Below the pieces are notes generated by a model. It was not told the DNA's origin and did not search any database. It was given only the letters and a program-made list of their open reading frames with translations. A program made the position numbers and the translations under genes. From positions 62,001 through 126,000 of the forward strand of contig NZ_DASVCJ010000065.1 in assembly GCF_036381655.1 (NCBI RefSeq): a stretch of 64,000 bases of DNA, read 5' to 3'. Source of the stretch: Ferrovibrio sp036381655 (GTDB lineage: Bacteria > Pseudomonadota > Alphaproteobacteria > Ferrovibrionales > Ferrovibrionaceae). Positions 57,688 through 64,000 of this stretch are shown here, piece by piece. Position 1 is the stretch's first letter. Each line of letters begins with the position of its first letter.

Positions 57688-57930
57688 CTAAAGCTGCTTT
57701 TCCGAGCGGGCGATGGTCTTGATCGGGCCGCGCGGGCGACCGGATTTCTCGGCGATTTCGCGGTCCTGCGCCTCGATATAGGCCTTCACGGCATCCTCGC
57801 CGCCATCCAGCCCGGACATCAGCTCGGCCGGCACGCGGCGGTTGGAGGTCTGCGCGCCGTCCTGGTAGACCACGTCGAACATGATCACCGTGGCGTTGGG
57901 GTTGACGCGTTTCGTCTTCGTCTTGGCCAT
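57688..57930 (-). CDS. Conserved-looking hypothetical protein (80 aa)
   Basis: This small soluble protein is basic at both ends ('MAKTKTKRVNPNATVIMFDV', 'SGRPRGPIKTIARSEKQL') around an acidic, helix-prone middle ('GEDAVKAYIEAQDREIAEKS'). The sequence 'YQDGAQTSNRRVPAELMSGL' looks like a structured core, but I do not know the family. It follows the 53-aa ORF (57958-58119) by 27 bases on the same strand, suggesting co-transcription. Confidence 0.68.
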   Translation of the reverse strand: MAKTKTKRVNPNATVIMFDVVYQDGAQTSNRRVPAELMSGLDGGEDAVKAYIEAQDREIAEKSGRPRGPIKTIARSEKQL

Positions 57931-57957
57931 GACATCATTCCATTCAGTGCTGCCGCG

Positions 57958-58119
57958 TCACGAGGGCTTGGTCGGGTCCGGCTCGGACGCGCCGGCTTCG
58001 CGCTCGGCCTTGCGGCGTTCGGATTCCTCCTGCCGGCGCTGCAGCTTTTCCTGCTTTTTCTGTTCCTTGGCCCGGTTGCGCGCGGCGCGTTCCTGGCCAT
58101 AGTTCGGCTTGAAGGCCAT
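57958..58119 (-). CDS. Small basic coiled-coil protein (53 aa)
   Basis: This very basic, helix-prone peptide reads MAFKPNYGQERAARNRAKEQ, then a Lys/Gln/Arg/Glu-rich helix and an acidic end (SEPDPTKPS). AGGAGG lies eight bases before the ATG (strong). This N-terminus with FKPNY and a K/R/E-rich helix resembles small uncharacterised alphaproteobacterial proteins I recall, but no function is known to me. It could bind RNA or membranes; that is a guess. Confidence 0.72.
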   Translation of the reverse strand: MAFKPNYGQERAARNRAKEQKKQEKLQRRQEESERRKAEREAGASEPDPTKPS

Positions 58120-58152
58120 GGCACCCTCCTGCTGTCCAGCTAGGGGATTCGG

Positions 58153-58187
58153 AAAAACCGAAAGGGGCGCCGGTTGCCCGACGCCCC
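58153..58187 (-). terminator. Rho-independent terminator of the cold-shock gene
   Basis: On the minus strand GGGGCGTCGG (58187-58178) pairs with CCGGCGCCCC (58173-58164) around a four-base loop. A T-rich tract ends in TTTTT (58157-58153). It is about 25 bases after the cold-shock stop. Confidence 0.82.
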
Positions 58188-58211
58188 CTCGATGAAACTG
58201 GTATGCAGGCC

Positions 58212-58421
58212 TTAGAGGGCCTTCAGGTTCACCGCCGAGGTCTTGCCGCGCTTCGGATCGCGCTGCTCCTCGAAGGACACCTTCTGGCCTTCGTTCAGGC
58301 CAGCCATGCCGGCGCGCTCAACGGCCGAGATGTGGACGAACACGTCCGAGCCGCCGCTTTCCGGCTGAATGAAACCATAACCCTTGGTGGCGTTGAACCA
58401 TTTCACAGTACCGACAGCCAT
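58212..58421 (-). CDS. Cold-shock protein, CspA family (69 aa)
   Basis: This is a single OB-fold RNA chaperone. RNP1 is 'KGYGFIQPE' and RNP2 is 'DVFVHIS', with the start 'AVGTVKWFNATKGYGFIQPE'. 'GLNEGQKVSFEEQRDPKRGK' follows. The length of 69 is canonical. A GGAG site precedes the ATG at 58421. It binds single-stranded RNA and melts secondary structure. The long upstream gap (241 bases) could encode a structured leader of the kind that gives cold-inducible translation, and it contains the pnt terminator. Confidence 0.95.
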   Translation of the reverse strand: MAVGTVKWFNATKGYGFIQPESGGSDVFVHISAVERAGMAGLNEGQKVSFEEQRDPKRGKTSAVNLKAL

Positions 58422-58607
58422 TGCTGTATCTCCGTCTAGTCTTAGTGCAGCGCCATACTCATGCATGACGCATCAGATCTTGGTAGGGAAGTGGCAGATC
58501 CGTGCACCTTGGGTCGGGACCCGACGGTGTGGCAGGCTGGCAGTCCATAGAAGATCGATGAGACGAACATAGGTGATGGCGTTGGCTTTGCAAGCCATGC
58601 CCTCAAC

Positions 58608-58637
58608 AAAAAACGGCCCGGGAGGTTCCCGGGCCGT
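58608..58637 (-). terminator. Rho-independent terminator of the pnt operon
   Basis: ACGGCCCGGGA and TCCCGGGCCGT (58613-58623 and 58627-58637) form a perfect 11-bp stem with a three-base loop. On the minus strand TTTTTT (58613-58608) follows. It lies 25 bases after the pntB stop. Confidence 0.92.
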
Positions 58638-58662
58638 GACATTTTCAGGGCCGAACCGCTTC

Positions 58663-60057
58663 CTAGAGCGATTTGACGATATCCTCGACCATCTTCTTGG
58701 CGTCGGCCAGCAGCATCATCGTGTTGTCCTTGTAGAACAGTTCGTTATCGATGCCGGCATAGCCGGAGGCCATCGAGCGCTTGACGAACAGCACCGTCTT
58801 GGCCTTGTCGACCTCCAGGATCGGCATGCCGTAGATCGGGCTTTTCGGGTCGTCCCGGGCGGCCGGATTGGTCACGTCGTTGGCGCCGATGACGAAGGCG
58901 ACGTCCGCGGTCTGGAATTCGGAGTTGATCTCCTCCAGCTCGAACACCTCGTCGTAGGGCACGTTGGCCTCGGCCAGCAGAACGTTCATATGGCCCGGCA
59001 TGCGGCCCGCCACCGGGTGGATGGCGTATTTGACCTCGACGCCCTCCTCCTTCAGCTTGTCGGCCATCTCGCGCAAGGCATGCTGGGCCTGGCTGACCGC
59101 CATGCCGTAGCCCGGCACGATGATCACCTTGCCGGCGTTCTTCATGATGAAGGCCGCGTCGTCGGCCGAGCCCTTCTTGTAGGACCGGTCGACCTTCTGG
59201 CCGCCGCCGGCGGCGGCCGTCTCGCCGCCGAAGCCGCCGAGGATGACGTTGAACAGCGAGCGGTTCATGCCCTTGCACATGATGTAGGACAGGATCGCGC
59301 CCGAGGAGCCGACCAGGGCGCCGGTGACGATCAGCGCCGGGTTCTGCAGCGTGAAGCCGATGCCGGCCGCCGCCCAGCCCGAGTAGCTGTTCAGCATCGA
59401 GACGACCACGGGCATGTCGGCGCCGCCGATCGGGATGATGATGGTGAAGCCGACGATCAGGCCGAGCAGCGTGATCGCCCAGAAGATCTCGCGCGCCGGG
59501 TTGAAGCAGAAGGCGACGATCAGCGCGACGATGACGAGGCCGATTAGGGCGTTCAGCGCATGCTGGCCCCTGAAGACCACCGGCGCGCCGGACACCAGGC
59601 CCTGCAGCTTGGAGAAGGCGACCAGCGAGCCGGAGAAGGTGATGATGCCGATCACCACGCCGAGCGACATCTCGACGCGGCTGCCGACCTTGATCACGCC
59701 GTCATGCAGGATGCCGTAGGGCTCCGGGTTGTAGAAGGCGGCGGCGGCGACCAGGACGGCGGCCAGGCCGACCAGCGAGTGCATGGCGGCGACGAGCTGC
59801 GGCATCGCCGTCATCTGGATGCGACGCGCCAGCACCGAACCGATGCCGCCGCCGATCGCCAGGGCGATCACCACATAGACGATGGTGCCGGACAGGTCGC
59901 CGAGGTTGAAGAAGGTGGTCAGCACGGCGATCGCCATGCCTATCATGCCATAGGCGTTGCCCTTGCGGCTGGTCTCCGGCGACGACAGGCCGCGCAAGGC
60001 CAGGATGAAGAGAACGGAGCTGACCAGATAGAGCAGCGCGGTCAGTTGGATCGGCAT
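58663..60057 (-). CDS. pntB: NAD(P) transhydrogenase beta subunit (464 aa)
   Basis: This membrane subunit of the proton-pumping transhydrogenase passes hydride between NAD(H) and NADP(H). The N-terminal half has about nine helices ('ALLYLVSSVLFILALRGLSS', 'VVISVIIVVA'-like stretches). The C-terminal NADP-binding domain has 'KVIIVPGYGMAVSQAQHALR' and 'YAIHPVAGRMPGHMNVLLAE'. 'DVAFVIGANDVTNPAARDDP' and 'MPILEVDKAKTVLFVKRSMA' follow. Length is as expected. It is 13 bases after pntA2 and ends the operon before a strong terminator. Confidence 0.97.
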   Translation of the reverse strand: MPIQLTALLYLVSSVLFILALRGLSSPETSRKGNAYGMIGMAIAVLTTFFNLGDLSGTIVYVVIALAIGGGIGSVLARRIQMTAMPQLVAAMHSLVGLAAVLVAAAAFYNPEPYGILHDGVIKVGSRVEMSLGVVIGIITFSGSLVAFSKLQGLVSGAPVVFRGQHALNALIGLVIVALIVAFCFNPAREIFWAITLLGLIVGFTIIIPIGGADMPVVVSMLNSYSGWAAAGIGFTLQNPALIVTGALVGSSGAILSYIMCKGMNRSLFNVILGGFGGETAAAGGGQKVDRSYKKGSADDAAFIMKNAGKVIIVPGYGMAVSQAQHALREMADKLKEEGVEVKYAIHPVAGRMPGHMNVLLAEANVPYDEVFELEEINSEFQTADVAFVIGANDVTNPAARDDPKSPIYGMPILEVDKAKTVLFVKRSMASGYAGIDNELFYKDNTMMLLADAKKMVEDIVKSL

Positions 60058-60070
60058 GGTTCGGGTCCCC

Positions 60071-60370
60071 TCACTTCTTCTCTTTTTTCTTGTACATGGC
60101 GAGCATGCGCTGGGTGACCAGGAAACCGCCGAAGATGTTGACCGAGACCAGCACGATGGCGATCAGGCCGAAGACCTTGGACGCGTCGAAGACTTCCGAG
60201 GCGCCGGCGGCGATCAGCGCGCCGACCACGATCACCGAGGAAATCGCGTTGGTCACCGACATCAGCGGGGTATGCAGCGCCGGCGTGACGCTCCAGACGA
60301 CGTAATAGCCGACGAAGCAGGCCAGCACGAAGATCGAGAGCAGCGAAAAGAAGGAATAAACCTCGGCCAT
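60071..60370 (-). CDS. pntA2: NAD(P) transhydrogenase alpha subunit, part 2 (99 aa)
   Basis: This small membrane part of the alpha subunit has three helices ('SLLSIFVLACFVGYYVVWSV', 'ISSVIVVGALIAAGASEVF', 'GLIAIVLVSVNIFGGFLVTQ') and ends in 'RMLAMYKKKEKK'. 'VTPALHTPLMSVTNAIS' is the conserved loop. In E. coli it is fused to PntA1; here it is separate, as in Rhodospirillum. The ATG at 60370 is two bases after the pntA1 stop. Confidence 0.95.
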   Translation of the reverse strand: MAEVYSFFSLLSIFVLACFVGYYVVWSVTPALHTPLMSVTNAISSVIVVGALIAAGASEVFDASKVFGLIAIVLVSVNIFGGFLVTQRMLAMYKKKEKK

Positions 60371-60372
60371 GA

Positions 60373-61524
60373 TCACGCACCCTCTTTCAGCATGGGATGG
60401 ACGACGGCCCCGTCCCTGGCGACGCAGGTGCCGGTCACGGTCTCGTCCTCGAAGTTGAACTTGAAGCCCTTGCCGTCCTTGTCCCAATGCGGCGAGAGGA
60501 AGTTCCACAGGTTCTTGGCGAACAGGTTGGACGCATCCACCGGCACGCGGCTCGGATAGTTGGTGTAGGCGACGATCTTCACGCCATCGACATCGACCAC
60601 CTGGTCGGGCCTGGACAGCGGGCAGTTGCCGCCGGCCTCGACGGCCAGATCGACGATCACCGAGCCCGGCCGCATCGAGCGCGCCATCTCCTCGGTGACC
60701 AGCACCGGAGCCGGACGGCCGGGGATCAGCGCCGTGGTGATCACGACATCCTGCTTCTTGATCGTCTCGGCGACCAGGGCGGCCTGCTTGGCCTTGTATT
60801 CCGCCGACATCTCCTTGGCATAGCCGCCGGCGGTCTGCGAGGCGCGCGCCTCCTCGTCGTCGACCCAGATGAACTTGCCGCCTAGGCTCTCCACCTGCTC
60901 CTTGGTGGCGGGACGCACATCGGTGGCCGAAACCACGGCGCCGAGGCGCTTGGCGGTGGCGATCGCCTGCAGGCCGGCGACGCCGACGCCCATCACGAAG
61001 ACGCGCGCCGGCGCGATGGTGCCGGCCGAGGTCATCATCATCGGGAAGGCGCGGCCGAACACGCTCGCCGCGTCCAGCACCGACTTGTAGCCGGCGAGAT
61101 TGGATTGCGAGGAGAGGATGTCCATCGACTGCGCGCGGGTGATGCGCGGCATCAATTCCATGGCGAAGGCGGTCACGCCGGCGGCGGCATAGGCCTTGAC
61201 CTGCTCGCGCTGCTGCAGGGCCTGCAGATGGGCGACCAGCACGGCGCCCTTCTTCATCAGCGCCAGTTCGTCATTGCCCTCGGCGGCGGTCATCGGCCGC
61301 TGGATCTTCAGCACCAGATCGGCATCGCCGAGGGCGGCTTTGGCATCCGGCGCGATCGTCGCACCCATCGCGACGTATTGATCGTCCGGAATGTCGGATG
61401 CCAAGCCGGCGCCGGTTTCGATCACCACGCTGCAGCCAAGGCCGACGAATTTCTTGACCGTCTCCGGCGACGCGGCAACACGCTTTTCGCCCGCGCGCCG
61501 TTCCTTCGGAATTCCGATTTTCAT
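60373..61524 (-). CDS. pntA1: NAD(P) transhydrogenase alpha subunit, part 1 (383 aa)
   Basis: This soluble NAD(H)-binding subunit resembles alanine dehydrogenase. 'IGIPKERRAGEKRVAASPET' is the start, 'DLVLKIQRPMTAAEGNDELA' follows, and the Rossmann motif is 'RVFVMGVGVAGLQAIATAKR'. 'GAVVSATDVRPATKEQVESL' and 'VIVDLAVEAGGNCPLSRPDQ' are family marks. The ATG at 61524 has a GGGGGAG site; the open frame is longer. First gene of the pntA1-pntA2-pntB operon, downstream of the oxidase subunit IV gene. Confidence 0.97.
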   Translation of the reverse strand: MKIGIPKERRAGEKRVAASPETVKKFVGLGCSVVIETGAGLASDIPDDQYVAMGATIAPDAKAALGDADLVLKIQRPMTAAEGNDELALMKKGAVLVAHLQALQQREQVKAYAAAGVTAFAMELMPRITRAQSMDILSSQSNLAGYKSVLDAASVFGRAFPMMMTSAGTIAPARVFVMGVGVAGLQAIATAKRLGAVVSATDVRPATKEQVESLGGKFIWVDDEEARASQTAGGYAKEMSAEYKAKQAALVAETIKKQDVVITTALIPGRPAPVLVTEEMARSMRPGSVIVDLAVEAGGNCPLSRPDQVVDVDGVKIVAYTNYPSRVPVDASNLFAKNLWNFLSPHWDKDGKGFKFNFEDETVTGTCVARDGAVVHPMLKEGA

Positions 61525-61559
61525 GACAGAGGCTCCCCCCGAGGCAGATGACATGCAGT

Positions 61560-61580
61560 CGTCCCGCGCTTGGCGGGACG
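61560..61580. repeat. Hairpin between oxidase subunit IV and pntA1
   Basis: CGTCCCGC (61560-61567) and GCGGGACG (61573-61580), 8-bp stem, five-base loop, no T-tract. It might attenuate transcription between the small oxidase subunit gene and the pnt operon. Confidence 0.5.
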
Positions 61581-61590
61581 GCCGGTCGGC

Positions 61591-61740
61591 TCAGAGCAGG
61601 AAGAGCGCCATGAGGATGAGAATGACGGCGGTCGCGCCGGTTCCCCATTTCACGAGCGCCATGAAACCCTTCCAGGTTTCCCGATGCTCGCGGATATCCA
61701 TCGTACCCATCTGATGCTCGCCGATATTCTGGCTGGCCAT
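61591..61740 (-). CDS. aa3-type cytochrome c oxidase subunit IV (49 aa)
   Basis: This tiny membrane subunit of the bacterial aa3-type oxidase has a soluble N-terminus ('QNIGEHQMGTMDIREHRETW'), then a single helix ('WGTGATAVILILMALFLL'). The HxxTWxxF motif ('EHRETWKGFMALVKWGT') is the hallmark of the family (bacterial subunit IV). A GAGGGGG site precedes the ATG. It lies upstream of pntA1 on the same strand (66 bases), a linkage seen in several alphaproteobacteria. Confidence 0.93.
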   Translation of the reverse strand: MASQNIGEHQMGTMDIREHRETWKGFMALVKWGTGATAVILILMALFLL

Positions 61741-61868
61741 GTTACCCCCTCTATCACTGGAAACGGTTGCTAAGCGACTGAATTGCGGGGGGATATTACG
61801 CTGGCGGCCAAAGGGCGCACAACCCTCGCTGGGCGCCGTTTACGGCCGGACCGTCCGGCCCTCGACCA

Positions 61869-62738
61869 TCAGGCCGACAGCCCGCTCGTACGCCCGGCGG
61901 GCCACAGGGCGGGATTATCGTTGGCATACGACTGATTCGCGTGGGCCTGCTCCGCATAAGCGCGGGCGGCCCTTGCGGCAGGACCCGCCAGGCGGGCTTC
62001 CGGCGGCGATTCGGCACGGTCGGCTCCCCGGTCCGCTCCCGGGCCCGTTCCCTGGACCCTTCCTTGGACCGTTCCCTGGACCGCTCCCTCGCCGCCCGCG
62101 GCGGCTTCCGCCTGGGCCCGCGCTTCCTCCCGGATCTGCGCCAATGCCTGCAGCCGGAGCTGGGCCGCAGCCGCGGCCACCGCCCGGTCCTGGCCGGAGG
62201 GATCGGCCGGCGCCAGGGCAGCCGCGGCCACCTGGGCGGCCTTCTGCAGGGTCGCATGCGGATCCTTCTCCGGGCCGATATCGATCGGCACCTCGCCGCT
62301 GGTGGCGTAACGCTGGCCGTCGGGGCCGAGGGTGTAGCCGTAGGAAGGCGCACCGGCATATTGGCCGCCCACGGCGGCATGGGCGCGTTCATGCGCGCGC
62401 ACCTTGGCGTCGATCTGCTTCAGCTTTGCGACCTGCTGCTTCTCCTCTTCGCTCAGTTCGCCGGGAGCCTTCGGCTTGCCATTCGCTGTATCGGCGTCGC
62501 TACCTTGCTGCTGCGCGGCCAGCAGCGTATTGCCATCGGCCAGCGGCGCAGACGGCAACGCCCGCTGCTCGGCCTTCTTCTGCTGCTTGTCGAGCGGTGA
62601 AACAGGCTGGCCGGACCCGCCGAAGACCTTGAGGCCGGGAAAGCCGCTCTCCGGTGCCGCCCTGCGCGTGAAGGCAGCGTTGCCAAGGCCGGCGGACTGC
62701 CCGGCGGAGGAAAGCGTTAACCCATCGCTCATATGCAT
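61869..62738 (-). CDS. SprA-related putative metalloprotease (289 aa)
   Basis: This protein carries the SprA-related (CJM1_0395-type) motif: 'KVRAHERAHAAVGGQYAGAP', with H-E-R-x-H zinc-like residues. 'YGYTLGPDGQRYATSGEVPI' and 'DIGPEKDPHATLQKAAQVAA' follow. The N-terminal 100 residues are low complexity, and the C-terminal part has tandem VQGT/VQGR repeats (12-base DNA period, about 62040-62090). Start uncertain; ATG at 62738 or 62732. No export signal is obvious. Protease activity is predicted from the HExxH-like motif only. Confidence 0.85.
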   Translation of the reverse strand: MHMSDGLTLSSAGQSAGLGNAAFTRRAAPESGFPGLKVFGGSGQPVSPLDKQQKKAEQRALPSAPLADGNTLLAAQQQGSDADTANGKPKAPGELSEEEKQQVAKLKQIDAKVRAHERAHAAVGGQYAGAPSYGYTLGPDGQRYATSGEVPIDIGPEKDPHATLQKAAQVAAAALAPADPSGQDRAVAAAAAQLRLQALAQIREEARAQAEAAAGGEGAVQGTVQGRVQGTGPGADRGADRAESPPEARLAGPAARAARAYAEQAHANQSYANDNPALWPAGRTSGLSA

Positions 62739-62850
62739 ATTGTCCAAGGGAATTGTATGCTGCTCAAGCGGTTTTATAGGCACAGGAGTCTTTCTCGTTG
62801 AAATCGTCCTGGGATGATTTAGGCTGGTACAAAATAACAACCGGCAAGAA

Positions 62851-64000
62851 ATGCTCGATCTCCTGCGCAATCTGATTGGCAAGGCCGGCGGCAAGGACCG
62901 ACGCGAACTGAACTCAATCAGCGCCATCAATCAACGCATCTTCGACACCTCGCTCGACCTCATCCTGGTGGTCGACCGCAAGGGCACGTTCATCCGGGTC
63001 AGCCCCAGCTCTTTGGCCATTGTCGGCTATGCGCCGGAGGAGATGATCGGCCGCAGCGCAGCGGACTTCATTCACGCCGACGATCTCGATAAGACGCGCA
63101 CCGAGATGCGCCTGGCGCGCCGCGGCCGGGTGATGCGCCATTTCGACTGCCGCTACATGCACCGCGATGGCCACGCTGTGCCGCTGGCCTGGACCGGCGT
63201 GTGGTCGGAGCCCGAGCAGCAGCATTTCTTCATCGGCCGCGACATGACCGAGCGCATCGCCCAGGAAGAGCGGCTGCACCGTTCGCAGCGGCTGGAAGCA
63301 ATCGGCCAGTTGACCGGCGGCATCGCCCATGACTTCAACAACCTTCTGGCGGTGGTGATCGGCAATCTGGACATGATGGAAGGCCGCCTGGAGCACGATC
63401 CGGAATTGGCGGAATACGCAAACAGCGCTTTGCAGGCGGCGCTGCGCGGAGCGGAACTGACCCGGCAATTACTGGCCTTTGCCCGTCGCCAGTCGCTCAA
63501 CGCCATGGTCTTCGACGTCAACGCCAGGGTGACCGGCACGATAGACCTGTTGCGCCGGACCTTGGGCGAGCGGATCACTGTCGCCACGGCGCTGGCGCCC
63601 GATCTCTGGCCGGCCCTGGCCGATCCCGGTCAATTCGAGGCTGCCCTGGTCAACCTTGCGATCAATGCGCGCGATGCCATGCGCGATGGCGGCCGGCTGA
63701 CCATCGAGACCGAGAACAAGGTACTGGACGGAGACTATGCCAGGCTCAATGACGTCGCTCCCGGCTACTATGTCATGCTTGCCGTCTCCGATACCGGCAC
63801 CGGCATGGCGCCCGAGACGCTGGCGCATGTGTTCGAGCCGTTTTTCACCACCAAGCCGACCGGTGAAGGCACCGGACTGGGCCTGAGCATGGTCTACGGC
63901 TTCATCCGGCAATCCAACGGCCACATCAAGATCTATAGCGAGCTTGCCCGCGGCACCACCGTGCGGCTTTATCTGCCGCGCGCCGAAAATGCCAACGCAA
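62851..64000 (+). CDS. PAS-domain sensor histidine kinase (partial, continues past window)
   Basis: The frame is open from the ATG at 62851 to the window end (383 complete codons). The PAS domain is about residues 25-145 ('FDTSLDLILVVDRKGTFIRV', 'FIHADDLDKTRTEMRLARRG', 'FFIGRDMTERIAQEERLHRS'). The H-box is 'RLEAIGQLTGGIAHDFNNLL' (His). The ATPase domain has 'LVNLAINARDAMRDGG', 'LAVSDTGTGMAPE' and 'PTGEGTGLGLSMVYGFIRQS'. There is no membrane segment, so it is a cytoplasmic kinase. Such H-box types are often hybrid kinases with a C-terminal receiver; that part is outside. Divergent from the SprA-like gene. Confidence 0.92.
   Translation, partial: MLDLLRNLIGKAGGKDRRELNSISAINQRIFDTSLDLILVVDRKGTFIRVSPSSLAIVGYAPEEMIGRSAADFIHADDLDKTRTEMRLARRGRVMRHFDCRYMHRDGHAVPLAWTGVWSEPEQQHFFIGRDMTERIAQEERLHRSQRLEAIGQLTGGIAHDFNNLLAVVIGNLDMMEGRLEHDPELAEYANSALQAALRGAELTRQLLAFARRQSLNAMVFDVNARVTGTIDLLRRTLGERITVATALAPDLWPALADPGQFEAALVNLAINARDAMRDGGRLTIETENKVLDGDYARLNDVAPGYYVMLAVSDTGTGMAPETLAHVFEPFFTTKPTGEGTGLGLSMVYGFIRQSNGHIKIYSELARGTTVRLYLPRAENANA

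Overview
The window is GC-rich, densely packed bacterial chromosome with short intergenic gaps, strong codon bias and many 4-nt start/stop overlaps. Gene content points to an alphaproteobacterium, probably of the Rhodospirillales type. The clues are a split proton-translocating transhydrogenase (pntA1/pntA2/pntB) beside a 49-residue aa3-type oxidase subunit IV, PhaR and an alphaproteobacterial-type PHA synthase, an SHP/DHC/cytochrome b cluster, GGAAC-N16-CGTT promoters of the alphaproteobacterial general stress response (EcfG) type, and dispersed CCCGGGTCAAGCCCGG-type intergenic repeats. The genus is not determined. No rRNA, CRISPR array, prophage or insertion sequence was seen; the one RNA gene found is tRNA-Gln(UUG).

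Layout. 0-6.7 kb (mostly minus): radical SAM protein, GNAT acetyltransferase, MoaB, lytic transglycosylase, MFS transporter, family-4 uracil-DNA glycosylase. 6.9-14.3 kb (plus): ETF-ubiquinone oxidoreductase, TPR lipoprotein, IspE, a 32-aa membrane peptide, tRNA-Gln, FolE, then a tightly coupled ferritin-like/cytochrome c/ECF sigma operon. 14.4-22.2 kb (plus): GH15 glycosidase, ThDP enzyme, enolase-superfamily enzyme and a large FAD/Fe-S 2-hydroxyacid dehydrogenase, with EcfG-like promoters before the first two. 22.2-25.3 kb (minus): SDR, PPC-domain protein, acyl-CoA synthetase. 25.4-29.6 kb: a redox module of diheme cytochrome c, SHP-like cytochrome and cytochrome b561, divergent from a PepSY protein and an OmpR/histidine kinase pair. 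29.6-35.5 kb: methyltransferase, secreted protein, and a polyhydroxybutyrate cluster (phaB, phaA, phaC, a PhaE-like gene overlapping phaC, and divergent phaR). 35.5-41.3 kb (plus): membrane adenylate cyclase, GlpD, ketopantoate reductase, esterase. 41.3-43.8 kb: ECF sigma/anti-sigma with a secreted lipoprotein, and a divergent TPR protein. 43.8-51.5 kb: pyruvate kinase, pyrophosphatase, LTXXQ-type secreted protein, GST, MFS, SDR and small proteins. 51.6-53.6 kb: a second phaB, and two DUF2795 paralogues each behind a perfect GGAAC-N16-CGTT promoter. 53.6-64 kb: LysE exporter, GMC oxidoreductase, ParB-like protein, GreB, YaiI, cold-shock protein, the pnt operon, a SprA-type putative metalloprotease, and a PAS histidine kinase cut by the window end.

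How they work together. Three themes recur. Carbon and reductant storage is covered by the PHA cluster, second phaB, transhydrogenase, pyruvate kinase and GlpD. Respiratory redox chemistry is covered by ETF-QO, the FAD/Fe-S dehydrogenase, the SHP/DHC/cytochrome b set and the ferritin/cytochrome c operon. Stress control appears as two ECF sigma factors, four EcfG-like promoters and a cold-shock protein. The observations most worth following are the stress-promoter set, especially the two DUF2795 genes, and the long out-of-frame overlap of the PhaE-like gene with phaC.
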